Shown piece after piece: positions 33,591 to 43,276 of a DNA stretch of 64,000 nt. The first letter of the stretch is position 1, and every line of letters begins with the position of its first letter. Under the pieces are notes generated by a model, which was not told where the DNA came from, searched no databases, and saw only the letters and a program-made list of their open reading frames with translations. Origin of the DNA: Podospora pseudocomata (lineage: Eukaryota > Ascomycota > Sordariomycetes > Sordariales > Podosporaceae); assembly GCF_035222375.1 (NCBI RefSeq), contig NW_026946366.1, forward strand, positions 372,001 through 436,000. The letters are read 5' to 3'. Made by a program: the position numbers and the translations under genes.

Positions 33591-35948
33591 ATGTCAAATA
33601 CCGGAAGGGATTCTCCGGCTCCGGCTCCTATACCTCAAGTCTCGACTTCACCCGGCTCGTTTCGTGCCAGGTCTTTCGTTGGCTCGATCCCACGCGCATC
33701 ATCCACTGCTCGACTTGCCTCACCGGCTCGCCCATACAATGGCTATGGCACACCTCCTGCCGCACAAACCTCACCACCACTAGGTGATAAGGGAGATTCA
33801 GACAGTTTGGCGCCTCTGCCTGGGCCTGGCTCGCACGCTGCTGGTCCAGGTATCTCGGCGCTGGCTGCGGCATTGTCCCAGTCGATAGGCACTTCACCAC
33901 CGCGTTTCGGCACGCCTCCTGTTCGAGCCCTTTCGCCCGTCCCGAACCGCTCCCTTTCTCCTGCTCCTGGGGCAGCGCCATTCCCAGCGTCGGGTACTTC
34001 GCCATATCATGGCTCCTTTGACGCAAGGCGGAATTATTCCGGCGCGTATGAGGACCCCGAAATTGTCAAGAGGCACTTGGTTCAGCCAGGCGATGCTGGG
34101 TCCGATGACGGGTCGAGGAAACTCAGCGATGGCTCCAAGGGAAAACAGCCGGCAGAAGATGACTTTGACGACGAGTTTTCCAGTCTGAAACTGCAGGGCG
34201 GTGACATCACTAGGCCAATATACAAATGGACCGAAGAGGTGGAACAGCGAAACAAGATGCAGCGCAGCAAGAGTTTCAGCACACCGCGGCCGGATCCTGA
34301 AAATGAGACGCTTGATATCAACACCATCAAGGTTCCCGGAGGCTTCAGACGCAACTTCCTGAGGCGCGCGGCCGGGGATGGACCAGTCAACCCGGATGAC
34401 ACCGAGTACGGCGCAGGACCGAGCGACCGACAGCAGCCGCCGAAACTCTTTACCAACAGCTTCCTCGAGTTTCTCTCTCTCTATGGCCACTTCGCCGGTG
34501 AAGAACTCGAGGAGGATGACGAGGTGCTCAAACCTGGCGAGTACTTCACGTCGGGCAGCGAAAGTAACCTGTTCGATGACGATACAGAGGACGAGCATGA
34601 GCCAATGGAAGACAGCGCTTTGCTGCCACCATCCCGGCGGAAGAGAAGGAGAAAGGAGCGAGGTGGCAGCGGGACAAACAGTCCCATGGGCGCGGCGCTG
34701 CTGCTTCTCAAGTCCTTTGTGGGAACTGGTGTTCTATTCCTGCCTCGTGCCTACCTCAATGGTGGCATGCTCTTCAGCAACTTGGTTTTGCTGTTTGTAG
34801 CCGCTCTGAGCTACTACTGCTTTGTTTTGCTCGTCAATACGAGATTAAGGGTCGAGGGCTCGTTTGGTGATATTGGTGGCATTCTCTACGGCAAATGGAT
34901 GAGGAATCTCATCCTCTTCTCGATCGTTTTGAGCCAGATCGGCTTCGTTGCTGCTTACATCGTCTTCACCTCAGAGAACTTGCAGGCATTCATCTTGGCT
35001 GTGACGGATTGCAAGACGCACATTCCGATCACCTGGCTGATTGTCATGCAGATGGTGATCTTTTTGCCATTCTCTCTGCTTCGCGATATTGGAAAGCTGG
35101 GCTTCACGGCTCTCATCGCCGACGCCTTCATCCTCATCGGTCTGGCCTATCTGTTTTACTACGACATTCTGACACTCAACACCCAAGGTTTGGCAGACAT
35201 TGTCATGTTCAACCAGAAAGACTGGACCCTCTTCATCGGCACGGCCATTTTCACCTTTGAGGGCATTGGTCTTATCATTCCCATCCAGGAATCCATGCGC
35301 AACCCTACCAAGTTCCCCAAGGTCATGGGTATTGTGATGATTATCATCACCACTCTCTTTGTCGTCATGGGCGCGGTTTCGTATGCCGCCTACGGATCCA
35401 AGACTGAGACGGTGGTGTTGCTCAACCTTCCGCAGGACGACAAGATGGTCAACGGTGTACAGTTCTTATATTCATTGGCTATTCTGCTTTCGACTCCCCT
35501 CCAGATCTTCCCAGCCATCAGAATCACGGAGAACGCGCTCTTCACCAAGAGCGGCAAGTACAACCCGTATATCAAGTGGCAGAAGAACGTGTTCCGCTTC
35601 TTCGTGGTGGCGTTCTGCGCTCTGATCGCCTGGGGAGGAGCCGACAGTCTGGACAAGTTTGTGGCGCTCGTTGGTAACTTTGCCTGCATCCCGCTGGTGT
35701 ACATCTATCCTGTAAGTTCTGATGATTCTTCATCTTCTTAAAACTCTGGCTGACGAGATATACAGCCGATGTTGCACTACAAGGCAGTGGCCAAGACGGC
35801 GTTCCGCAAGTGGTCCGATATCCTGCTCTGCATCTTTGGATTCGTGGCCATGGCCTACACCACCAGCTTGACGGTCATGAGCTGGGCCTCGGGATCCGAA
35901 GGAGGCGGTGCTCCGGGTTACTGTGACTCGAAGGGGCACGCCTTCTGA
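33591..35948 (+). CDS. AVT3-type vacuolar amino acid transporter (Aa_trans)
   Basis: Amino acid/auxin permease family member resembling yeast Avt3/Avt4 and animal SLC36, which export neutral or basic amino acids from the vacuole. Two exons (33591-35711, 35766-35948) give 767 residues. The first 360 residues are a Ser/Pro-rich disordered, partly acidic region (EDEHEPMEDSALLPP). The transporter domain opens with SPMGAALLLLKSFVGTGVLFLP and runs through about 11 spans, including SQIGFVAAYIVFTSENLQAF, FTFEGIGLIIPIQESMRNP and YSLAILLSTPLQIFPAIRI. A long N-terminal extension of this kind is typical of fungal Avt3/4 rather than Avt1. It is head-to-head with the VHC1-like gene. No lesions. Confidence 0.92.
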
Positions 35949-36720
35949 ATGACCACACAAACACAGACTTGTGCACATACGACATGACATACACACGAGA
36001 CACACACACGACACACATACACGAACAGCCTTGCTTTCTCTGTTTTGAATAACTGTTTAGCGTCAATCGTCATGGTTGAATCATAGCACTATGCAGGGTA
36101 GGAGGGTTATGGAGTGGGAGGGCAGGTCGTTTTGGAGAAGGGTGTTTTATTTTTATTTTGTTTTATCTTTTAGGGTTGCATCATTGGTATAACTTGGTAG
36201 ATTCTATTTGCTTCAACTAGAGCAGCGTGTAAGACATGTAGGTAGTTAGGCAGTACACCACATACATCAGACTTTGAGGGGGGTTGGGTTGGGAGGGTTG
36301 TAATGTGATTTGCTGAGGAACCAGACTGAATTTCGGCGGGCGAGGGATGTTAATACATTGATTGGTGTTCAAATAACCATGATTTAATCTGAGCTGCTTG
36401 GTGCAAGTGAATGAATATAAAGGTAGAAAAAGGAAGGATCCATGGATCTGGAACAATGGGGCGTATTGAGTGCACGGGCCACGCGTTTGCCTCTTTCTTG
36501 TGAACCTTGAGTGGAAGTGAATCAGTCTTTGGTTTACAACTTCATCAAAACATCATTCACATTACATTCGCCATCGCTTCTTTTTTTGCTATCTTGGTTT
36601 GCTTTGAAAGGGATATACCGTACACTTTAAAGAGAGTTTCACATCGGTTTTCTTTGCGGCACACACACTTCTTTTGATCAACGGGATCTTTTCTTAGCGG
36701 GTTGTTAATCACCAGTCACG
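35949..36720. other. RPB11 upstream region
   Basis: About 770 bp: the 3' flank of the AVT3-like gene with (CA)n-rich sequence near 35950-36024, then the RPB11 promoter. No other gene is recognised. Confidence 0.45.
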
Positions 36721-37927
36721 ATGAACGCCCCAGACAGGTAAGCTTTTTGGGTTTGATGAATTCACTTTTGTATTGTTGCACAAACACACTACCTTTTGGG
36801 GGATGAGGATGAGGATGCGGATGCGGATGGGGACGGGGATCCGGATGGGGATGGGGATGGGGATGGGGATGGGGATGGGGATGGGGATGGGGATGGGGAT
36901 GGGGATGGGGATGGGGATGGGGATGGGGAGGGGAGTAGTTTGGCGCGTTTGATTGGAAATGGGACATGATGGAGGATGGGTGGAAAACGGCGGCGGTGTT
37001 GATGTTAGGGGTGATGGGATGGTGTTTCGACTTGGACGTTCAACCTCAGGGGGACACAACTTGGCCATTTCAGGGGGGCCATATTGACAACATGAGGCAG
37101 GAGCGACGTTGGACAGGGCAGGGCAGTTGCTCCTTCCCATTGTCAGGATTGGCAAGATGTCGGGGTGGATCAATGGACACTGCCAGTGCGACACAAATTC
37201 ACAACAACACAACAATAAGGCGACAAATTTACAAATGCCCAATTATCACCATCGCAACATCCACCACCCCCGTCTACATGTCCCATTCCATCCATCCATT
37301 CCACCAACCATCAAAAGATGTCCAACCCCGCCAGCTCCGACAACATACCTAACCGGTATGAACGTATCGATTTCCATCCAGGCCTTCACTTTCCTCGCCA
37401 ATCTCACCATCATCCTGTCAACCCAAGTTTACTAATGGTTTTTTCTCTCTCTCTCACACACAGATTCGAACTTTTCCTCTTGGGAGAAGGCGAGAAGAAG
37501 ATCGCCGAGACGGTGGTGAACAGTATGTTTGCTCTATTTGGTCTGCTGTTACCACTTTTTGCTAACAGAAAACAGGCATCCCCAATTGCTCCGACTTTCT
37601 CATGAAAAAGGAGGACCACACGATCGGGAACCTGCTCGCGGAGCATCTGAAGAAGGATCCGCAGGTCATGTTTGCTGCTTACAAGAGTATGTTTCCCTTC
37701 CTCAACGGGGGTATGAGGGCCAATATTGATGGCAATTAGTTGGACATCCTAACGTCCCCGAGGTGCTGCTTCGCATCCAGACCAACGGCGACATCAACCC
37801 CCGCGAGGCGCTCGTCAAGATCCTCAAACAGCTTGTTGCTGCGTATGGGCAGTTGGGCAGGGAGTTTCAAAAGGAGTTGGCGCTGAGGCAGTATGCGGAT
37901 CAGGGGGAGGGGGCTGGGGGGGTTTGA
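36721..37927 (+). CDS. rpb11: RNA polymerase II subunit RPB11
   Basis: Core subunit of RNA polymerase II, partner of Rpb3 in the alpha-like assembly platform. Four exons (36721-36737, 37464-37522, 37576-37686, 37740-37927) give 124 residues. The first exon encodes MNAPD plus two bases of Arg, and with FELFLLGEGE it matches the known yeast N-terminus MNAPDRFELFLLGEGE exactly. The signature KKEDHTIGNLLAEHL follows, then PQVMFAAYK and HPNVPEVLLRIQT. Intron 1 is 726 nt, far longer than its neighbours (50-110 nt), and holds a GGGGAT repeat and a second candidate first exon at 37318-37355 that also fits in phase. The tail is Gly-rich. Confidence 0.93.
36799..36930 (+). repeat. GGGGAT hexanucleotide tandem repeat in RPB11 intron 1
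   Basis: About 14 near-perfect GGGGAT units (about 36845-36929), flanked on the left by diverged units (GAGGAT, GCGGAT, GGGGAC). The coding strand carries the G-rich version, so the pre-mRNA would contain (GGGGAU)n, able in principle to form G-quadruplexes. The template strand is C-rich. Confidence 0.92.
37318..37355 (+). other. Candidate alternative first exon of RPB11
   Basis: ATG in good context (AAAAG ATG TC), 12 codons MSNPASSDNIPN plus CG, then a GTATGAACG donor. It ends in the same phase as the MNAPD exon, so splicing to 37464 also makes Arg and then FELFLL. The resulting protein would be 131 residues with a different N-terminus. Confidence 0.5.
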
Positions 37928-38308
37928 GTGGTTCAACAAGGTGCAGGTGGGTTGGAATGAAGGGGGGAGAAATGGTGTTTGCTTTGGTTGAGAGAAGAAA
38001 GTCTTGGTGGAGAAGGGTGAGAGGGGGGATGAAAGGAAAAATATAATTTAGGGGAGGGGGTTTTCTCTCCATGTTTATTAGCATAACTAGATGCAGCGGT
38101 AATCATTGCCAAGGCGTTGATGCTGGGTGTGGTTGAAGGTGGTATCAATGTTGGTGCGAACTTTTCCATCCCATGGTTCAACTATTCTGGCCCTTCTCTT
38201 CTTAAAAAGCCTTGTTCTGTCACCCCGGTTATGGTTTGTGTGTTTGATTGTCATCATGGCGAACCACCCGCTCCGCCGGGCCCTTCTCCTCCTGGGATCA
38301 ACTGTCAT
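37928..38308. other. Convergent spacer between RPB11 and LSM5
   Basis: About 380 bp between two 3' ends; G-rich on the left. No gene or RNA recognised. Confidence 0.45.
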
Positions 38309-38774
38309 TTATCTCTCATCAGCACCTGCCGGGATGGTAATCATATCAGGGGGACAAACCATGCAGATGTTGTTGCCGTTGAGGAGGATCTTCTTGAGTT
38401 GGGTGTTGTTGCCAGAGTAGTCGAATTCTGTCACGTCTTCGAGGACCATGTCTGTCTTTTATCAGATCCGCTTCTTGTATGGAACGGGAAGGAGGATGGA
38501 AAGGTGGGTTTACGTACTGACGTAATCATCGAAGCCGACGAGGGTGCCGGAGAATTCTAAGTCTTGTTAGTTATGCGAGTTGGTAGGGTGTGGGAGGTGG
38601 TGGTAAGGGGGAGAGAGAGGTACCCTTGTCGCCTTTCATGATGACCCAGATGCGGGAGCCAACGCACTTGTCGATGAGTTCTGCCTCACAACAACCAACA
38701 TTAGCAAGTGTTTTGGGATTGGTGGGAGGAAAGGGGGGGAAGGTAACACCGAGTGGGAGGAGTTGGGAGGCCAT
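38309..38774 (-). CDS. lsm5: LSM5, Sm-like protein of the LSM2-8/LSM1-7 rings
   Basis: Component of the nuclear LSM2-8 ring on U6 snRNA and of the cytoplasmic LSM1-7 decay ring. Four exons on the minus strand (38774-38750, 38680-38624, 38556-38518, 38451-38309) with exact phases give 87 residues. Sm1: QLLPLELIDKCVGSRIWV, then FSGTLVGFDDYVNMVLEDV. Sm2: ILLNGNNICMVCPPD. The order and length match human and yeast LSM5 (about 90 residues). The four short exons make this easy to miss. The start is set by the MASQLLPLE match. It is divergent from the exonuclease gene. Confidence 0.95.
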
Positions 38775-39217
38775 TTCTTGTTTCTGTAACTTTGGTCTCG
38801 TCTGATGTTTGTTGGTTCAATGTGAGGGGGTTGGACATGAGTTTGAGTCGAAGCAATAAGCAGTTGTGTGAGGTGGGCGAGCTTGAGCTGTAGTTGCTGT
38901 CTTGGCAAAGTCGTAATTACCGTATTTCGGTTACAGTATGCAGGTCCCGTGATATCGCGTAAAGCACTCACCCTCGTGCTTCGGTAGTTGCATATTGGTC
39001 TAACCATCCTTCTCCAAACTGAACAACCTACCCCAAATTCAACCCCAACCCGCCCAAACTTCGGCTCCCGGCGAGCATTTCTCCAATCGCTACCTTCTGG
39101 GAAGGACTGCCCCTCCTTTTTAACTCTTTACCTGTATGGATAGCGCGTTTGTCGTGCTGCAGTGCTGCCTAGATTGCGGACCATGGCACTGGCGCACATG
39201 ACGCGACTTCTCCTATC
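38775..39217. promoter_or_regulatory. Divergent promoter between LSM5 and the exonuclease gene
   Basis: 443 bp between two starts. No strong motif identified. Confidence 0.5.
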
Positions 39218-41072
39218 ATGTTTTCTTCGATCAAGTCCTCCTCGTCTAACACTGTGAGACGTTTGGTCGGGAATAGGTATTTGTAAGTTTTTTCATCGTT
39301 GGGTCAAGGATTTTGGGCCTGACTCAGGTTGCAGCTATACCACTGTGAGATGTGCTGCTGGAAGGGGCAGGATGGGTGGGAGAAACCAGCAAGTATGGGA
39401 TTCTAGCAGGGGGGTTGTTTTTGCTGGGCAGAGCAGGGGGTTTACGACTTCTCTGATGAGACCAACTGAGGCTGGGGAGCGGACAACGGTGGAGAGGGAG
39501 ACTTTTGAGAAGAGTGTTGAGGAGGGAGGGGAGGTTGCTGAGGAGAGGGTGGAGGTGAAGGTTGAAAAGGTCGAGACTGTCGGTGTTACGGGCGAGGAGG
39601 GACAGGAAAAGGCTGAAGATGGGGAGAAGAAGGTTGAAGGTGGCGAGAAGGAAGAAAAGCGCGAGGAAGAAGTCCTCACACCACCACACACACCCCTCGA
39701 CTACAAGATCCCCGACGACATCTTCCTCGCAGCCAAGAAAGCCCCCGAGGGCTCACCGAAATCCTACTGGAGCTACCAAATGTACCGGGGGCCTCAAAAT
39801 CAAAGGCCAAAGGTCCATTACTGCACCACCCAGACCGTCGCCGAGCGCGTCATCCAGAGATATTTCCTCAACGAGCCACTGTTAGGATTCGACCTTGAAT
39901 GGATGGCAGACGCTCTGCCATGGCACGGGGCGAGAAAAAACGTCTCGCTTATACAAATCGCGTCACCAACCCGGATTGCCCTTTTTCATGTGGCCCTCTA
40001 TCCTAAAAGTAAACCCCTCGCCACGCCTCTTTTGAAGAAGATATTGGAGGATCCAAAAATCACCAAAGTCGGCGTTTGGATCATGGGCGACGCCGGTAAA
40101 GTGCAAAAGTATCTCAAGATCACCCCGAGGGGACTGTTCGAACTGAGCCACTTGTACAAGCTGGTCAAATATTGCGAGAGCGGGGAGCACAGCCTCATCA
40201 ACAAGAAGCTGGTCAGTCTTGGGAAGCAAGCCGAGGAGGTGTTAAAGCTGCCATTATACAAAGAACTTGATGTTCGAACAAGCAACTGGTTACAGTCGCT
40301 GCGGCTCGATCAAATCATATGTAAGCCCCCCACCGCCTCCTTTTGCTCTACTTTTCCAAAACTAACACCTCCCGGCAGACTCAGCCTCAGACGCCTACGC
40401 CGGCGTCCAAATCTACTCCATGCTCAACCACCAACGCCTCCAACTCTCCCCTGCCCTCCCTCCCACCCCGCCGAACTCAAACTCCCTATTGAATTCCCTG
40501 ATCACACCGTCCTCCCCCCCTCGACAGAAACGGACGAAATAGAAATGACGCCCGCCGAAGCCGTATCCGATCCAAAACTCACCACCACCACCACCACCAC
40601 CACCACCACCACCACCACCACCACCAAAAAGCCACGGGGATCCTCCACCTTCAAAAAGGAAAAGCACCCCCTCGTCCGCGAAGCCGACATGTGGCTAGCA
40701 CAATACTTTGTCTCCCACCCCCAACCGGCAAACGCCACCAGCGCCACGGCCGTCATGCCCTCCCACCTGAGGGCGTATTACATCTGGCATCACAACCCAG
40801 AGCAGAGCATACAAGACATCTGCGCCCTGCTCCGCGACCCGCCGCTGCAGGTGGCGACGGTGGAGAATTACATCTTCAAGGCTATCAAGCGGGCTGGTGT
40901 GCAGTATGACAAGGCGAGGGTAATCGAGATGCTGGAAGCGAAAAGGCAGGCTGCGGCACCGGGGGCGAAGTTTTTCGAGCCCGAGTTTCTAAGCAAGTTG
41001 AAGGAGGAGGAGGCGGCGATGGAGGAGACGGTGATGGAGGAGACGAGGAGGGAGGATAGTGTTGTTGTGTAA
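39218..41072 (+). CDS. DEDDy 3'-5' exonuclease with C-terminal helical domain
   Basis: WRN-exonuclease/RNase D-type nuclease, possibly mitochondrial because the N-terminus is basic and Ser-rich (MFSSIKSSSSNTVRRLVGNR). Exons 39218-39282, 39335-40320 and 40379-41072. Exo I: LLGFDLEW (D, E); Exo II: VGVWIMGDAGKV (D); Exo III: YSASDAYAGVQIY (Y, D). Before the domain lies a Glu/Lys/Val-rich linker (about residues 60-130). After it come a poly-Thr tract and a helical domain (HLRAYYIWHHNPEQSIQDI..LRDPPLQVATVENYI) like the HTH seen in RecQ-type helicases. The third exon needs one additional base between the YSASDAY block and PAELKLPIEF (about 40440-40480, in a C-rich stretch); no GT-AG intron can supply it. 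This is either a sequence deficit or a real frameshift just after the nuclease core. Confidence 0.82.
40581..40626. repeat. (ACC)n triplet tract encoding poly-Thr
   Basis: About 15 perfect triplets inside the exonuclease gene, read as Thr. Confidence 0.9.
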
Positions 41073-41401
41073 AATGGGCTATACAATACAACAAAAGGTT
41101 GGCAGAGAAGGAGAAGCGTGTTTGGAAAAGAAAGTTTAAAACTGAGAACAAAGTCTATGATATGAATGGGGAAACAGAACGTTTCGCCTCGGGGGGCCCT
41201 AGAAAATAGGCATAACATCACTATGGAGACACCATTGACCTCGATCACGATAATAACAAATCACATCAAACCAGATGCAAAAACAACCCACAATTCAAAC
41301 TTGGTATACATTTCAAATAATCAACCACCTACTATGGGTATAACCTCCCTCTTACTATCTCTCTCTCTTCTTCCCCTTCATCACCTCCTTGCTCCCTCCC
41401 C
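41073..41401. other. Convergent spacer between the exonuclease gene and YTM1
   Basis: About 330 bp between 3' ends. Nothing recognised. Confidence 0.45.
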
Positions 41402-42864
41402 CTACTCCCTAACCACATCCCTCCCCCGATTAACCTGCACCTTCTTATCCTCCCCCCCGCTCAAAATCCCCAACTCCCTATCCCACACAACCCCAAACAC
41501 CTTCGCCCCCTCCCCAGCAACACTCTTCTTCTTCCCCTGCCTGCTCTCCCTCTCAAAAACATAAACCGGCTCGCTCACATTACCCCCCCCCCCCCTTCGC
41601 TCTCCCCCCCACTAGCAGGCCTCACGCTCCTCAAGTCCCAAATCCTGCACGTCCCGTCGTGGCTCCCGCTCACAAGCGAGTATTCGTTTTCCGGATTGGC
41701 CGCCAAAGCGACAACCTTGTTCGTGTGCCCTCTCAGCGTCATCACGCTCGTCGTAGCAGCAGAGGCGCGGGGGTCGACGAGCGTGATGTGTCTTGCCGAC
41801 GTGCCGACAGCAAGCAGGGGTGCGCCGTTCGATCTTGGAATAGCGCACAACGACAGCAGAGAGTGAGAAAGGGTGAGGTTGGCAACGACAGAGCCAGTGG
41901 TCAAGTCGAGCGTCTTGACCGTGTGGTCTTGCGAGACGGAGTAGCCTACTGTGTGGTCTCTTGGGTCAAAGACGGCAGCTGTGGCGGGGGCGTTGTGGAT
42001 TTGCATGAGGAAGAGAGGGCCACGCTGGGGGGTGGTGACAGAAGAGGCAACCTTCCTCCGCTTGGAAGTGTGCGCGTTAGGGAGGAGGGAGGCGTCGGCC
42101 TCAGGGGAGGAGGACTTGGAGGCGGACCAGAGAGCGACGGAGCCGTCGGCGGATGCGGTGAGGAGGCGCTTGGAGGGGCCGTGGACTTCGAGAGAGTCGA
42201 CGCTGGCGCGGTGACCGTAGAGCTCGAGGGTGGGCTTGAGTTCTGCTTGGCCTGAGGCGCCCGGGTCGGTGTACTTCCACACTCGGACTGATCTGTCCAT
42301 GCCGGTCGAGGCGATCTGAGTGGAGGAGATGAACTTGGCGGCTTTGATGCTGGCGGAGTGACCGCCGTGGCTGGCCGAGGGGGCGGTAACGAGGACCTCA
42401 CCCGAGGCATTCCATATTCTGAGGAGACCGTCGTAGCTGGCCGAGAGGATCCTTTCTTGGCCGCGGGAGAAGTTCTCGCCTGACCAGCGGCCGGCGGGGG
42501 ATGTGGCAGTGAGGGCATCAACAGATGAAACCCAATCGTCATGCTCGAACGAGGCTTCGAATACGGGGGGTATTAAGGAGCGGACGTATTGGAGTGTGAG
42601 GTTCGTTTCGAGGGACAGGCCCTCAGAGTTGAGGTAGTCTTCGAGGCTGGACCGGAGGAAGCTGCCGTTGACGAGGAAGTCGAAGGGGATGGAGCCTGAA
42701 TCGAGCATCAGGTCCGAGTTGAGAATACGAGAGAGGCCATAGCGGCGGATATCGGCGGGAACGAGGAGTTGTCTCTTCTCTTCTGGGAGCTGGAGATCGG
42801 CTTCGTTGGTGGTGAAGGTCACCTTGACCTGGGCGCCGGGCGCATCGTTCATTGGCTCGTCCAT
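41402..42864 (-). CDS. ytm1: YTM1 (WDR12), 60S ribosome-assembly WD40 protein
   Basis: Part of the Nop7-Erb1-Ytm1 complex needed for 27S pre-rRNA processing; its N-terminal NLE/UBL domain is the docking site for the Rea1 AAA ATPase. One exon of about 487 residues. The NLE domain opens [39 protein letters not shown]40 repeats follow, including [41 protein letters not shown] and [15 protein letters not shown]. Start 42864 (MDEPMND) opens directly into the NLE domain. The frame is interrupted at a C13 run (41583-41595): as given it stops at 41575. One more base lets it continue [18 protein letters not shown] to the last blade, [22 protein letters not shown], stopping at 41402. That conserved last blade argues for a homopolymer miscall. 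Confidence 0.92.
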
Positions 42865-43276
42865 TGTGGTTATCTGAGGGTGTGGATGGTTGAAGAGGGA
42901 ATCAATTGGACCTGCTCTAGAGGTACTGGAGAAGATCGGGTCAAAACAGAGGGCTAATAATGAAAGATGTCGAGTTATGGTCCTCTGGTGCAAAAATCAA
43001 GCTACTGTTGCAGGGATCGCATTCAGTCTCAAGTTTTTTTTTTTGTCCCTGCAGCTCGAGTTCAGCGATTTGAAACCCCACGGCAGGCTTATCTTATCGC
43101 AAGCCTTATTTAGCGGGGCACCTTTTTGGGCCAGAACTCAATTAATTACAGGCCATCAGGACGCGTCTACCGCGTCTGCGCGTCTTGCTAAGTTGGGCTT
43201 TGAATCTCCAGTGCATGTTCTCGGCGACCCAGAAACACCAGACAGTAACCTGAAAGTGCATCAGGAACAGCCCATC
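42865..43276. promoter_or_regulatory. Divergent promoter between YTM1 and POLD2
   Basis: 412 bp between two starts. It contains an MCB-like cluster at 43161-43183 (see that entry) and a T10 run near 43036. Confidence 0.55.
43161..43183. promoter_or_regulatory. MCB-like cluster upstream of POLD2
   Basis: ACGCGT (43161-43166) followed by CGCGTC (43171) and GCGCGT (43178) within 23 bp, about 95-115 bp before the POLD2 ATG. ACGCGT is the MluI cell-cycle box bound by MBF in yeasts, which drives S-phase genes including DNA polymerase subunits. Single ACGCGT hexamers also occur elsewhere in the window, so the cluster, not the single site, is the signal. Confidence 0.5.

Noticed and set aside
36716-37242. 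Minus-strand frames reading His-Pro or Ile-Pro dipeptide repeats across the GGGGAT tract
   Set aside because: Produced by the hexanucleotide repeat in a shadow frame; the plus strand has the RPB11 exons.
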